A stretch of DNA of 64,000 bases from Candidatus Macondimonas diazotrophica (GTDB taxonomy: Bacteria > Pseudomonadota > Gammaproteobacteria > UBA5335), in NCBI RefSeq assembly GCF_004684205.1, contig NZ_SRIO01000003.1:1-64000 (forward strand), read 5' to 3'. How positions within the stretch are numbered: position 1 is the first letter of the stretch; each line of letters starts with the position of its first letter. Shown here piece after piece: positions 19,588 through 28,948 of the stretch. The notes beneath the pieces are model-generated. The model saw nothing but the letters and a program-made list of their open reading frames with translations. It did no database searches and was not told where the DNA came from. The translations under genes were made by a program, and so were the position numbers.

Positions 19588-20268
19588 TCATGTGTATCCG
19601 GCGTCGAGGTAGTGCACCAAGTCAGCCATGCCGTCGATGACCGCGATGGCGCCCGCCTGCTTTAGGTCAACGCCTCGGTTATAGCCGTAACTCACGCCGA
19701 TCACAACACATCCGGCTGCCTGGGCGGCACGCACGTCGTTGAGTGAATCACCCACCATGACCGTATCGCTCGTTCGCAGCTCCAGCTGAGCCATGCCATG
19801 GCGCACCGGAGCGGGGTCCGGTTTGCGCTGCGCCAGTGTATCGCCACCGACCAGGACGCCGAAATGCTGCTGGATCCCCAGTCTTTCGAGGAGCGGGGCA
19901 ATGAAGCGGCTTGGCTTGTTGGTGACGACCCCCAGCCGATAGCCTTCGCTGTGGAGGGTCTGGAGCGTTTCCGCGACATCGGGGTAAAGCCGGCTGTGCT
20001 CACACAGGCGGGTAGCGTAGGCGGCCATGAATGGCTCCCAGGCCTGGTCGATCTCGACGGTCACCGGATCGGCGTTGAAATCGCGTTTCAATGCGCGTGC
20101 GAGCAGGACGCGGGCACCGTCGCCGACGTAGTCACGGATTTCCGCTTCATTCAGGGGGGCACGGTGCCGTTGAGCCAGGACGTCATTCACGGCTGCGCAA
20201 AGATCGGGAACACTGTCGACGAGGGTGCCGTCCAGATCGAACAGGATCCCGCGCCGGTGCTCGCTCAT
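19588..20268 (-). CDS. gph: phosphoglycolate phosphatase Gph
   Basis: HAD-superfamily hydrolase of 226 residues. HAD motif [11 protein letters not shown] has the nucleophile D11 and D13; VVTNKPS is motif II, and [10 protein letters not shown] plus [17 protein letters not shown] are motifs III and IV. It removes phosphate from 2-phosphoglycolate, formed during repair of oxidised DNA ends or by Rubisco oxygenation. The start overlaps the rpe stop by 4 bases (ATGA), which fits the rpe-gph pair. Confidence 0.93.
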   Translation of the reverse strand: MSEHRRGILFDLDGTLVDSVPDLCAAVNDVLAQRHRAPLNEAEIRDYVGDGARVLLARALKRDFNADPVTVEIDQAWEPFMAAYATRLCEHSRLYPDVAETLQTLHSEGYRLGVVTNKPSRFIAPLLERLGIQQHFGVLVGGDTLAQRKPDPAPVRHGMAQLELRTSDTVMVGDSLNDVRAAQAAGCVVIGVSYGYNRGVDLKQAGAIAVIDGMADLVHYLDAGYT

Positions 20269-20945
20269 TCCGGGGCTGCCTCCCGTAGACGAGCCCGCAT
20301 GGCTCGAATCACCTCGCCATAGTCCGGTGCGCCGAAGATCGCCGAACCCGCGACGAACGTATCCGCACCCGCTCGGGCGATCTCAGCGATATTGTCGATC
20401 TTTACCCCGCCATCCACTTCCAGCCGGATAGCGTGCCCGGAATCCTCGATCCGCCGGCGTACTGCAGCGATCTTGTCCAGGGCACTCGGGATGAATCCCT
20501 GCCCGCCGAAGCCCGGGTTCACGGACATGATCAGAATCAGGTCCAACCGATCCATCACATGATCCAGGTAATGCAGAGGGGTCGCCGGGTTGAGAACGAG
20601 GCCCGCCCGGCAGCCCTGATCCCGGATCAGTTGCAGGCTGCGGTCGATATGTTCACTGGCTTCCGGGTGGAAACTGATCACGCTGGCCCCGGCGGCAGCG
20701 AAGTCGCCGATCAGACGGTCCACCGGCTTGACCATGAGATGCACGTCGATCGGCGCACTTACACCGTGGCGCCGCAGCGCTTCACAGACCAAGGGGCCCA
20801 CGGTGAGGTTGGGGACGTAGTGGTTGTCCATCACATCGAAATGAACCCAGTCAGCGCCGGCGCTCAGTACAGCGTCGACCTCGGCGCCGAGACGAGCAAA
20901 GTCGGCGGACAGGATGGAAGGGGCGAGGATGAAGTCGCGGCTCAA
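20265..20945 (-). CDS. rpe: ribulose-phosphate 3-epimerase Rpe
   Basis: TIM-barrel epimerase of 226 residues that interconverts ribulose 5-phosphate and xylulose 5-phosphate (pentose phosphate pathway, or Calvin cycle if present). The family signatures [17 protein letters not shown] and [14 protein letters not shown] are intact, as is the C-terminal [12 protein letters not shown]. It is followed by gph with a 4-base overlap and lies 37 bases downstream of mscL on the same strand. Confidence 0.96.
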   Translation of the reverse strand: MSRDFILAPSILSADFARLGAEVDAVLSAGADWVHFDVMDNHYVPNLTVGPLVCEALRRHGVSAPIDVHLMVKPVDRLIGDFAAAGASVISFHPEASEHIDRSLQLIRDQGCRAGLVLNPATPLHYLDHVMDRLDLILIMSVNPGFGGQGFIPSALDKIAAVRRRIEDSGHAIRLEVDGGVKIDNIAEIARAGADTFVAGSAIFGAPDYGEVIRAMRARLREAAPE

Positions 20946-20982
20946 ATCGGGCTCCGTCGGATATCGGGCGGGAAAGAGGGGG

Positions 20983-21381
20983 TTATTGCTTTTTCAGCAG
21001 GTCGCGGATTTCGGCCAGCAGTTTTTCCTGCGGCGATGGTCCTGCCGGCGTTGGTTCGGGCTTTTTGGCCAGCCGCTCGTTCAGCCGGCCGATGGGCAGT
21101 ACGACGGCGTAGTACACCACGGCTGCGGTGATCACGAAGGTGATCAGGGCGGTGATGAAGTTGCCGTAGTTGATGGCGATTTCCGCGTTCGTATCCGGCG
21201 AGGATACCAGGACGATCTTGCCGCCGAATTCGACGCCGCCGGTTGCCAGGCGGATCAGGGGGTTGATGAACGACTCCGTGAATTTTACGACCAGATTGCT
21301 GAATGCGGCGCCGATCACGACACCGACGGCAAGGTCGACCACATTGCCGCGCATGATGAATTGCCGGAAGCTGCTCGCCAT
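20983..21381 (-). CDS. mscL: large-conductance mechanosensitive channel MscL
   Basis: Inner-membrane channel of 132 residues that opens on osmotic downshock. The N-terminal amphipathic helix and first membrane helix ([20 protein letters not shown]) are typical, the second helix is near [20 protein letters not shown], and the charged C-terminal bundle ends EIRDLLKKQ. The length matches the family. It lies between a cytochrome c gene and rpe on the same strand. Confidence 0.96.
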   Translation of the reverse strand: MASSFRQFIMRGNVVDLAVGVVIGAAFSNLVVKFTESFINPLIRLATGGVEFGGKIVLVSSPDTNAEIAINYGNFITALITFVITAAVVYYAVVLPIGRLNERLAKKPEPTPAGPSPQEKLLAEIRDLLKKQ

Positions 21382-21484
21382 CGCTGATTGCTCCTCACGC
21401 TGGTGGGTTAGCGTCTAAAACAGATGCGGATCGCCTCCCGGCGTTCGGGATCGGGACCATCCCTGGTCCTTTGGGGTAATGAAA

Positions 21485-21805
21485 TTACTTCAGGCTGGCG
21501 AAGTACGCGGCCAGATCCGCCATCTCCTGCTCGGACAGCTTGTCGGCGTTGGGTTTCATCACACCCGCCATGGGCGTCTTGCGCTCGCCATTCTTGAATT
21601 CCTTGAGCTGCGATTCGATGAGCGCGGCATCTTTGCCGGCCAGCGGCGGGAAAGTGCCCATACCTTTGTAATCCTGGCCGTGGCAACTGAAGCAGACGTG
21701 CTGCTGAGCCAGCTTCTTGCCATTATCAACGTTTCCGGCCGCCATGACGCTGCCGGTGGCGGCCAGGGCCAGGACACCGGCGGCCAGTTTGGTGCGAATG
21801 TGCAT
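21485..21805 (-). CDS. small c-type cytochrome (class I)
   Basis: Periplasmic monohaem cytochrome c of 106 residues as translated. A signal peptide (KLAAGVLALAATGSVMAAG) precedes the haem site CFSCH (C38, C41, H42). A methionine in TPMAGVMKPNADKLSEQEM is the likely sixth ligand, and DLAAYFASLK is the usual C-terminal helix. I chose the ATG at 21805 (MHIRTK), which is preceded by AAGGAAAC on the minus strand. An in-frame upstream start at 21847 would precede the signal peptide and looks unlikely. Its redox partner is not visible here. Confidence 0.9.
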   Translation of the reverse strand: MHIRTKLAAGVLALAATGSVMAAGNVDNGKKLAQQHVCFSCHGQDYKGMGTFPPLAGKDAALIESQLKEFKNGERKTPMAGVMKPNADKLSEQEMADLAAYFASLK

Positions 21806-21996
21806 CGTCGTTTCCTTGTACCTTTCAAGGGGAAATCGTGCGCTCATTCTACCCCACAGTGTCGCCGGGCGTAGCGATGAGCGTCATGACCTGCGCATCA
21901 TGGCGCGCCTGAACCGCATCGCGAGCCCCCGAACGATAGGCGATGGTTTTCCCAGCAGCTATGATGCGTGTTTGTTCCACCACTGGGACCGATGCC

Positions 21997-22896
21997 ATGC
22001 CGAATGCCCCTGCAACCCTTTTTCAGAGCGACCTCAAGAGCCTTCCGCTCATCTATCGGGGCAAGGTTCGCGATGTGTATTCAATCGATGAGGACCTGCT
22101 GCTCATCGTGACCACCGACCGGCTGTCCGCCTTCGATGTCGTCCTGCCCGATCCGATTCCCGGCAAGGGCCGGATTTTGACGACGGTGTCCAACTTCTGG
22201 TTTGCCCAGATGGCCGACCTCATCCCTAATCATCTGGTGAATCGGCCGCTGGAAATGGTCCTGCCCGATCCGGCCGAGCGCGCTCAGGTGAGCGGTCGGG
22301 CGATCGTGGCGCGACGGCTGCGCGCCCTGCCGGTCGAGGCCATCGCGCGCGGCTATCTGATCGGCTCAGGCTGGAAGGATTATCAGCGCACGGGGGCGGT
22401 CTGCGGGATCGCCCTGCCGGCTGGCTTGAATCAGGCCTGCGAACTGCCCGAGCCCCTGTTTACGCCTTCGACCAAGGCAGCGGTGGGCGCGCATGACGAA
22501 AACATTCCCTACGCCGAAGCCGAGCGCATTCTCGGCGCCGAGCTGGCCGACCGAATCCGAATCGTCACGCTCGCCATCTACCAGCGTGCGGCAGCCTACG
22601 CCAAGGCACGCGGCATCATCATTGCCGACACCAAATTCGAGTTCGGCCTCGATGCCGATGGGCAACTGGTGTTGATCGATGAATTGCTGACACCCGATTC
22701 GTCGCGGTTCTGGCCTGCCGACCAATACCGCACCGGCATCAGTCCACCGAGTTTCGACAAGCAGTTCGTCCGGGATTACCTGGAAACCCTGGACTGGGAC
22801 AAGACGGCGCCGGGGCCACGGTTGCCCGAAGCGGTCATCCGGCAGACGGCTGAAAAGTATCTCGAGGCCGAGCGGCGGCTGATGGCTACGCGCTGA
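21997..22896 (+). CDS. purC: SAICAR synthase PurC
   Basis: Phosphoribosylaminoimidazole-succinocarboxamide synthase, 299 residues, the longer form common in many proteobacteria. It joins aspartate to CAIR using ATP in purine synthesis. Signatures: [43 protein letters not shown] and [16 protein letters not shown] chose the ATG at 21997 because the conserved domain begins soon after; an upstream in-frame ATG at 21943 adds an unlikely leader. It is divergent from the cytochrome c gene. Confidence 0.95.
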   Translation: MPNAPATLFQSDLKSLPLIYRGKVRDVYSIDEDLLLIVTTDRLSAFDVVLPDPIPGKGRILTTVSNFWFAQMADLIPNHLVNRPLEMVLPDPAERAQVSGRAIVARRLRALPVEAIARGYLIGSGWKDYQRTGAVCGIALPAGLNQACELPEPLFTPSTKAAVGAHDENIPYAEAERILGAELADRIRIVTLAIYQRAAAYAKARGIIIADTKFEFGLDADGQLVLIDELLTPDSSRFWPADQYRTGISPPSFDKQFVRDYLETLDWDKTAPGPRLPEAVIRQTAEKYLEAERRLMATR

Positions 22897-22960
22897 ACGA
22901 AGCGCGGGGGCGTTGTCGGCGCGCTGTCTTTGCACGCCGGACTCCCGTTGAAAGAACGGA

Positions 22961-23330
22961 TCACGTCGTGAGGTGGGAGGCGGTCCGTGATCGGGACAGC
23001 GTCGTATCGGGTTGGTGCCGGCCGGAAGCTGACATGCCGTGACCTGAACAGCCGCCGCTCACCGTGGCATGCGCCATGATGGGCAGATGCAACGGCCCCG
23101 GGCCCGGCAGCTGATTCACCGCCGACATCCGGTTTTGATGGATGGGCCCGACGACCGGTACGCCGCTCATCATGACCATCATATTGGCCATCATCGTCAT
23201 CACGGGATCCATGACGCCGGCTCCGTTGACGGCCAACTCGGCCTCGGGTCAGGGGTTGGTTGGCGAAGCATGGTGGGCGGCGTAGGCGATCACCAGACCG
23301 CCGATCAAGGCGCGGATCAGCGGTGTACAT
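22961..23330 (-). pseudogene. damaged small Met-rich secreted-protein-like gene
   Basis: The gap 22897-23452 has no intact recognisable gene, but the minus strand looks coding in pieces. A strong ribosome-binding site (AGGAG at 23342-23338) lies 7 bases before an ATG at 23330. After a one-base frame change the next codons read LIRALIGGLVIAYAAHHASP, like a signal peptide, and end at a TGA. The same frame then continues through VMDPVMTMMANMMVMMSG to a stop at 22961 (a 91-codon segment if a TTG start at 23236 is used). I read this as a small exported Met-rich protein broken by a frameshift and a stop, or as two unrelated fragments. Function unknown. Confidence 0.3.
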
Positions 23331-23452
23331 GGCGAGTCTCCTCTTGGGTGCGATGTCGATGGGACCCGGTCGAACCGGCCCAAGCAGGGAGAATTCTATC
23401 GGCGAGCGTGGCCGCTTGGGCCGCCGCGACGATCGGTCGCCGGCGGCGGGGA

Positions 23453-24343
23453 TCAGGATGGATGCGACCCTTCCAACGGTGTACGGAGCATTTCGCAGAA
23501 GGCCGCCATCGCGCGCGAGGGTGTGCGGTCGCGATGGCGCACCAGACCGAGCTGACGGCGCAACGCAAGTTCCGGGACCTCCACACCGACCAGATCCGGT
23601 CCGGCAAGCGTGACGGGGAGCATGCTCCAGCCTAGCCCGACCGCCACCATCATGCGGATGGTTTCCATATAGTTGGTCTGCAGCCGCGTTTTGAGTTCGA
23701 GATGATGGGGGGCGAACGCCTGCCTGATCAGGGTGTGCGTATAGGTGCCGGCCTCGGGCAGGATGGCCGGATACCGGGCGAGATCCGCAGGGCTCGGGGC
23801 GGTCAGGCGGGCGAGGGGGTGATCCGGCGCAGCCATCACCATCAGGGGATCGTCCCAGAGGACTTCGGTCTCGATGTGGGCGGCAGGCGTGAGCGGCAGC
23901 GTTACCACGGCCAGTTCGAGCAAGCCCTCGGCCACGGCCCCGCAGGCCTGTTCGGAATCGACGAAACGAATGTTCAGTTCGACGGCCGGGAATCCGCGCG
24001 CGAACCGGCGCAGGAAAGGCGGCAGTCGGCGCAGGCCGATGTGATGGCTGGTGCCGACTTCGAGCGGTCCGGATACCGGGCCGGATAGATCGGCCACTAC
24101 CCGACGACAGGCGTCGACGCCTTTGAGGATGTCGCGCGCGCGCGGCAAGAGGGCGCGCCCGGCTTCAGTGAGAACGATCCCGCGTCCGATCCGATCGAAC
24201 ACCGGCGCGCCGAGGTCAGTCTCAAGTGCCGCGATACGTTTGCTCACTGCCGGCTGGGTCAGGTGAAGCCGGTCTGCGGCGCGAGAAAACGAACCTTCGG
24301 TAGCGACAGTGACAAAGGCTGCCAAAAGGCTCAGGTCCATCAT
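23453..24343 (-). CDS. LysR-family transcriptional regulator
   Basis: LysR-type regulator of about 296 residues. The N-terminal winged helix-turn-helix is MDLSLLAAFVTVATEGSFS followed by RAADRLHLTQPAVSKRIAAL; the C-terminal co-inducer domain starts near residue 90. The second of two adjacent ATGs is better placed after an AGGA. It is divergent from leuC with 95 bases between the starts, so it probably controls leuCDB and itself. The inducer is not evident; a leucine-pathway intermediate is plausible from context only. Confidence 0.92.
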   Translation of the reverse strand: MMDLSLLAAFVTVATEGSFSRAADRLHLTQPAVSKRIAALETDLGAPVFDRIGRGIVLTEAGRALLPRARDILKGVDACRRVVADLSGPVSGPLEVGTSHHIGLRRLPPFLRRFARGFPAVELNIRFVDSEQACGAVAEGLLELAVVTLPLTPAAHIETEVLWDDPLMVMAAPDHPLARLTAPSPADLARYPAILPEAGTYTHTLIRQAFAPHHLELKTRLQTNYMETIRMMVAVGLGWSMLPVTLAGPDLVGVEVPELALRRQLGLVRHRDRTPSRAMAAFCEMLRTPLEGSHPS

Positions 24344-24372
24344 GAAATCCTGGAATGAAACCGATAAAAAAT

Positions 24373-24387
24373 ATGAATTTGAATCAT
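24373..24387. promoter_or_regulatory. candidate LysR binding site (T-N11-A dyad)
   Basis: ATGAATTTGAATCAT in the A+T-rich part of the regulator/leuC gap contains the LysR-type T-N11-A pattern (T24374 to A24386) with partial dyad symmetry (ATGA/TCAT). It overlaps the -35 region of the proposed leuC promoter, as is usual for such sites. Confidence 0.4.
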
Positions 24388-24408
24388 AGCAAACGACGCG
24401 GCTAACAT
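24379..24408 (+). promoter_or_regulatory. putative leuC promoter
   Basis: TTGAAT (24379-24384) and TAACAT (24403-24408), spaced 18 bases, each match four of six consensus positions. The transcript would start near 24415 and leave a short leader with GGAGG about 10 bases before the leuC ATG at 24439. The weak match fits a promoter needing the divergent LysR protein. Confidence 0.35.
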
Positions 24409-24438
24409 GGCCCTAGCAATTCATCGGAGGCTGCGCAC

Positions 24439-25845
24439 ATGGCAGGCAAAACGCTTTACCAAAAGATCTGGGACGCCCATGTGGTGGATGTGGACGAGAG
24501 CGGTACGGCGCTGCTCTACATCGACCGCCAACTGGTGCATGAGGTCACCTCACCGCAGGCCTTCGACGGGCTGCGGCTTGCCGGTCGCAAACCATGGCGC
24601 GTGGGCGCGAATCTGGCGGTGCCGGATCACAATGTCCCGACACGCGGCCGCGCCGGCGGCATCGCCGATCCCATCTCCCGCGCCCAGGTCGAGGCGCTGG
24701 ACCGCAATTGCCAGGAGTTCGGCATTTCCGAACTCACCATGATGGATCACCGCCAGGGTATCGTGCATGTCATCGGGCCGGAGCAGGGCTTCACGCTGCC
24801 GGGCACGACCATCGTCTGCGGCGACTCGCATACCGCCACCCACGGCGCTTTCGGGGCGCTCGCCTTCGGTATCGGCACCAGCGAAGTCGAGCATGTGCTC
24901 GCGACCCAGACGCTGCTGCAGAAGCCCTCGCGCACCATGCTGATCCGCGTCGACGGCGCTGTGGCTCCTGGCGTCACGGCCAAGGACATCGTGCTGGCCA
25001 TCATCGGCAGGATCGGCACCGCCGGCGGTACGGGGTACACCATCGAATTCGGTGGCGATGCCATTCGCGCGCTGTCGATGGAAGGACGCATGACTGTTTG
25101 CAACATGGCCATCGAAGCGGGCGCTCGCGCCGGTCTGATTGCCGCCGATGAGAAAACCATCGCCTACGTCAAGGACCGCCCGCAGTCGCCCAAGGGCGCA
25201 CTGTGGGATCAGGCCGTCGCGGCCTGGCAGGATCTGCACTCCGACGCCGATGCCGAGTTCGACACGGTCGTGCGGCTGGACGCCGCCGCCATCGAGCCTC
25301 AGGTCACCTGGGGGACCTCGCCCGAGATGGTCGTTCCCGTCGGCAGCACCGTACCTGATCCCGACCAGGAAGCGAATGCCGTCAAGGCCGAAGGCATGCG
25401 CCGCGCGCTGGCCTATATGGGGCTCGAGGCGGGTAAGCCCATCGCGTCGATCGAGCTGGACAAAGTCTTCATCGGTTCCTGCACCAACTCGCGCATTGAG
25501 GATTTGCGCGCCGCGGCCGCGGTGGTGAAAGGGCGCCGGGTCTCCAGCCGCCTGAAGCTGGCGCTGGTGGTGCCCGGATCGGGTCTGGTCAAGGCGCAGG
25601 CGGAAGCCGAAGGGCTCGACCGCATCTTTACCGAAGCGGGCTTCGAGTGGCGTGAACCGGGCTGCTCTATGTGTCTGGCGATGAACGCCGACCGGCTGGA
25701 ACCCGGCGAACGCTGCGCGTCGACCAGCAACCGCAACTTCGAGGGCCGGCAGGGGCAGGGCGGGCGCACGCACCTGGTCAGCCCGGCCATGGCCGCCGCG
25801 GCCGCGATCGCCGGCCACTTTGTCGATATCCGCCGCTTCGGCTGA
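24439..25845 (+). CDS. leuC: 3-isopropylmalate dehydratase large subunit LeuC
   Basis: LeuC, 468 residues, which with LeuD isomerises 2- to 3-isopropylmalate in leucine synthesis. The [4Fe-4S] cluster cysteines are visible in [13 protein letters not shown] (about C347) and [10 protein letters not shown] (about C407 and C410), and the aconitase motif [13 protein letters not shown] is intact. GGAGG lies at the right distance before the ATG. It begins the operon leuC-leuD-leuB, probably followed by asd, under the divergent LysR regulator. Confidence 0.97.
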   Translation: MAGKTLYQKIWDAHVVDVDESGTALLYIDRQLVHEVTSPQAFDGLRLAGRKPWRVGANLAVPDHNVPTRGRAGGIADPISRAQVEALDRNCQEFGISELTMMDHRQGIVHVIGPEQGFTLPGTTIVCGDSHTATHGAFGALAFGIGTSEVEHVLATQTLLQKPSRTMLIRVDGAVAPGVTAKDIVLAIIGRIGTAGGTGYTIEFGGDAIRALSMEGRMTVCNMAIEAGARAGLIAADEKTIAYVKDRPQSPKGALWDQAVAAWQDLHSDADAEFDTVVRLDAAAIEPQVTWGTSPEMVVPVGSTVPDPDQEANAVKAEGMRRALAYMGLEAGKPIASIELDKVFIGSCTNSRIEDLRAAAAVVKGRRVSSRLKLALVVPGSGLVKAQAEAEGLDRIFTEAGFEWREPGCSMCLAMNADRLEPGERCASTSNRNFEGRQGQGGRTHLVSPAMAAAAAIAGHFVDIRRFG

Positions 25846-25857
25846 GGGAGTTTGAAC

Positions 25858-26499
25858 ATGCAGGCATTCACCACCCTGAACGGCTTGGTGGCCCCGCTCG
25901 ACCGGGCCAACGTCGATACCGACGCGATCATCCCCAAGCAGTTCCTGAAGTCCATCCACCGCACCGGTTTCGGGCCCAATCTGTTCGACGACTGGCGGTA
26001 CCTGGATCAAGGCGGGCTTGATGTCGACAACGCCACGCGCCGCATCAATCCTGACTTCATTCTGAACCAGCCCCGCTACCAGGGCGCCGAGGTTCTTTTG
26101 GCGCGCGAGAATTTCGGTTGCGGTTCCTCGCGCGAGCATGCCGTCTGGGCGCTCGCCAATGCCGGATTCCGCGTCGTGCTGGCACCCAGCTTCGCCGACA
26201 TTTTCTTCAATAATTGCTTCAAGAACGGCGTGTTGCCCATCGTGCTGCCTGAGGCGGTCATGGATCGGCTGTTCCAGGAGGCGAAGTCCACGCCCGGCTA
26301 TCGCGTGCGCGTGGATCTCGAGGCGCAAACCATCACGACGCCGGCCGGAGAGGCGATCACCTTCACTGTCGATGCCTTCCGGCGTCACTGCCTGCTCAAC
26401 GGGCTCGATGATATCGGTCTGACGCTGCAGCGCGCCGATCGCATTCGCGCCTACGAGGCCCGGCGCCGCACCGAGGCGCCCTGGCTCTTTGCCGACTGA
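25858..26499 (+). CDS. leuD: 3-isopropylmalate dehydratase small subunit LeuD
   Basis: LeuD, 213 residues, the swivelling domain subunit of isopropylmalate isomerase. The motif [17 protein letters not shown] and the cluster-proximal [14 protein letters not shown] are conserved. The ATG at 25858 gives [16 protein letters not shown], the usual N-terminus; an ATG 6 bases upstream is also in frame. It follows leuC by 12 bases. Confidence 0.96.
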   Translation: MQAFTTLNGLVAPLDRANVDTDAIIPKQFLKSIHRTGFGPNLFDDWRYLDQGGLDVDNATRRINPDFILNQPRYQGAEVLLARENFGCGSSREHAVWALANAGFRVVLAPSFADIFFNNCFKNGVLPIVLPEAVMDRLFQEAKSTPGYRVRVDLEAQTITTPAGEAITFTVDAFRRHCLLNGLDDIGLTLQRADRIRAYEARRRTEAPWLFAD

Positions 26500-26517
26500 C
26501 ACGAGGATTTTTGATTC

Positions 26518-27591
26518 ATGAGCAAACGCATTCTGGTGTTGCCGGGTGATGGAATCGGCCCGGAAATTGTCGCCGAGGCGCTGAAAGTTCTGGACGCGCT
26601 GCGGCGTGACCACGGGCTGGCAGTCAGCTGGGAGGAAGGGCTCTTGGGCGGTTGCGCGGTGGACGCGACCGGCGAGCCTTATCCGGCCGCGACGCGAGCG
26701 CGCGCCCGCGCCGCCGATGCCGTGCTGTTGGGTGCGGTGGGCGGCCCGCGTTACGATGCGTTGCCGCGTCATCAGCGGCCCGAGCGCGGGCTGCTGGCGA
26801 TCCGCAAGGATCTGAATCTTTTTGCGAATCTGCGTCCCGCCGTGGTGTTTCCACAGCTCGCCGGTGCGTCCAGCCTCAAGCCCGAGATCGTGGCCGGGCT
26901 GGATATCCTGATCGTACGTGAACTCACCGGCGATGTGTATTTCGGCGAGCCGCGCGGGATCGAAACGCGGGAGGGCGAGCGCGTTGGCATCAATACCATG
27001 ATCTACAGTGAGTCGGAGATCCGTCGCATCGCCCATGTGGCGTTCCAGGCGGCGCAGCGGCGCGATGGCCGGCTGTGTTCGATCGACAAGATGAACGTGC
27101 TCGAAAGCACCCAGCTCTGGCGCGACGTCGTCACGGAGGTGGCCGCCGAATATCCGGACGTGACTCTGAGTCATATGCTGGTCGACAATGCGGCCATGCA
27201 ATTGGTGCGCAATCCGAAGCAGTTCGATGTGATGGTCACCGGTAATCTGTTCGGCGACATTCTGTCCGACGAGGCGTCCATGCTGACTGGTTCCATCGGC
27301 ATGCTGCCTTCAGCGTCCCTGAATGCCGATGGTAGGGGCCTTTATGAGCCGATCCACGGCTCGGCGCCGGATATCGCCGGACGCGGCGTGGCCAACCCGT
27401 TGGCAACGATCCTGTCCGTGGGCATGATGTTGCGCTATAGCCTGGGCGCACCCGATCTGGCTGATCGGGTGGAACGCGCTGTGGCGCGCGTCTTGGATCA
27501 GGAGCTGCGCACGGCGGACATCGCCCAGGCAGGCGAGGCTACGGTCGGCACGGTCGCCATGGGCGACGCGGTGGTGGCAGCCTTGGGCTGA
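26518..27591 (+). CDS. leuB: 3-isopropylmalate dehydrogenase LeuB
   Basis: LeuB, 357 residues; NAD-dependent oxidation and decarboxylation of 3-isopropylmalate to 2-ketoisocaproate. The N-terminal [33 protein letters not shown], the substrate-binding [16 protein letters not shown] and [14 protein letters not shown] are all intact, followed by the adenine-binding [15 protein letters not shown]. It follows leuD by 18 bases. Confidence 0.97.
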   Translation: MSKRILVLPGDGIGPEIVAEALKVLDALRRDHGLAVSWEEGLLGGCAVDATGEPYPAATRARARAADAVLLGAVGGPRYDALPRHQRPERGLLAIRKDLNLFANLRPAVVFPQLAGASSLKPEIVAGLDILIVRELTGDVYFGEPRGIETREGERVGINTMIYSESEIRRIAHVAFQAAQRRDGRLCSIDKMNVLESTQLWRDVVTEVAAEYPDVTLSHMLVDNAAMQLVRNPKQFDVMVTGNLFGDILSDEASMLTGSIGMLPSASLNADGRGLYEPIHGSAPDIAGRGVANPLATILSVGMMLRYSLGAPDLADRVERAVARVLDQELRTADIAQAGEATVGTVAMGDAVVAALG

Positions 27592-27643
27592 CCGCGAATC
27601 GCGTACGGGATATCAAACGGAACGATTGAGGAGATCGAGAACG

Positions 27644-28762
27644 ATGCGGGTGGGATTCGTCGGCTGGCGTGGCATGGTCGGTTCGGTGCTCATGGCGCGC
27701 ATGCGCACCGAAGGGGATTTCGAGCGAATTGCCGAGCCGGTATTTTTCTCGACTTCCCAGGCAGGTGGCGCGGCGCCGGAGATCGGGCATCCGCTGCCGC
27801 CCCTGCGCGATGCCTATGATCTCGGTGCTCTGGGGGAGATGGATGTGATCGTCACCTGCCAAGGGGGGGATTACACCAAGGCGGTGCACGGCGATCTGCG
27901 CGCGGCAGGCTGGCGTGGCTACTGGATCGATGCGGCCTCCACGATGCGCATGGCGGATCAGGCCGTCATCGTGCTCGATCCGGTCAACCGGCCGGTGATC
28001 GACGCAGCATTGTCCAGCGGCGTCAAGGACTACGTCGGGGGCAATTGCACGGTGAGCCTGATGCTGATGGCATTGGGCGGTCTGTTTGCCGCCGACGCGG
28101 TGGAGTGGGTCAGCTCCATGACCTATCAGGCCGCCTCCGGCGCGGGTGCTCAGAACATGCGCGAACTACTGACGCAGATGGGGCGCCTGCACAGTGCGGT
28201 CGCGAATGAACTGGCCGATCCGGCCTCCGGCATTCTCGAAATCGACCGGAAGGTCAGCCAGGCTCTACGCGACGGCGATTTTCCAGCCCGCCAGTTCGGA
28301 GTTCCGCTGGCCGGCAGTCTGATCCCCTGGATCGATGTGGGGCTGGAAAACGGTCAAAGCCGCGAAGAATGGAAAGGCCAGGCTGAAACCAACAAGATTC
28401 TCGGCTGCAGCGACCGGCCGGTTCCCATCGATGGCTTGTGCGTGCGGATCGGGGCCATGCGTTGCCACAGTCAGGCGCTGACCATCAAGTTGCGCCAGAA
28501 CCTTCCGCTGGCGGAGATCGAAGCCATGATTGCGGGAGCCAACGACTGGGTGCGCCTGGTGCCGAATGAGCGTGAGCGCACGATGCGGGAACTCACCCCG
28601 GCGGCGGTCACCGGACAACTTGAAGTGCCGGTGGGCCGGTTGCGGAAACTCAACCTGGGCCCCGAGTATCTGGCTGCGTTCACGGTTGGGGATCAGCTCC
28701 TATGGGGCGCGGCCGAGCCGTTGCGGCGCATGTTGGGCATCGTGCTCGATCGGGCCGCGTGA
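27644..28762 (+). CDS. asd: aspartate-semialdehyde dehydrogenase Asd
   Basis: Asd, 372 residues; NADPH-dependent reduction of aspartyl phosphate to the semialdehyde, the branch point to lysine/diaminopimelate, threonine and methionine. The N-terminal nucleotide-binding motif is [14 protein letters not shown], and the catalytic cysteine lies in [12 protein letters not shown] (about C135). [14 protein letters not shown] is also typical of the gram-negative branch. I chose the ATG at 27644 rather than one 18 bases upstream, as it begins the conserved strand. The leuB-asd-fimV-truA order is common in gammaproteobacteria. Confidence 0.96.
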   Translation: MRVGFVGWRGMVGSVLMARMRTEGDFERIAEPVFFSTSQAGGAAPEIGHPLPPLRDAYDLGALGEMDVIVTCQGGDYTKAVHGDLRAAGWRGYWIDAASTMRMADQAVIVLDPVNRPVIDAALSSGVKDYVGGNCTVSLMLMALGGLFAADAVEWVSSMTYQAASGAGAQNMRELLTQMGRLHSAVANELADPASGILEIDRKVSQALRDGDFPARQFGVPLAGSLIPWIDVGLENGQSREEWKGQAETNKILGCSDRPVPIDGLCVRIGAMRCHSQALTIKLRQNLPLAEIEAMIAGANDWVRLVPNERERTMRELTPAAVTGQLEVPVGRLRKLNLGPEYLAAFTVGDQLLWGAAEPLRRMLGIVLDRAA

Positions 28763-28871
28763 GACGGCGCTTTTCTCAAACGGGCGCGGCTTCATGTTTT
28801 TCATGGCTCGCCGATATGTCGTTTCGGAAGGGCTGCTGGACGCGCCGTTCATTTGGCATCGCAGTGCGCGA

Positions 28872-28877
28872 TATAGT
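28872..28877 (+). promoter_or_regulatory. putative fimV promoter -10 (TATAGT)
   Basis: TATAGT, five of six matches, lies about 72 bases before the chosen fimV start in the asd-fimV gap. A TTCATT stands 18 bases upstream as a weak -35. Confidence 0.33.
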
Positions 28878-28948
28878 GAAGCGTGCAGGCCGGCTGAGTA
28901 CGGCCAAGGATGGCTACGGTTAAGAACCGCATCGAGGGGAACATTCGC

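Noticed and set aside
21400-21484. Intrinsic terminator between cytochrome c and mscL
   Set aside because: A GGACCA/TGGTCC stem exists but no T-run follows on the minus strand; too weak to list.
24550-27201. 883-codon open frame antisense to leuC, leuD and leuB
   Set aside because: It mirrors strongly conserved genes in a G+C-rich region where antisense stops are rare. It shows no recognisable motif and no proper start.
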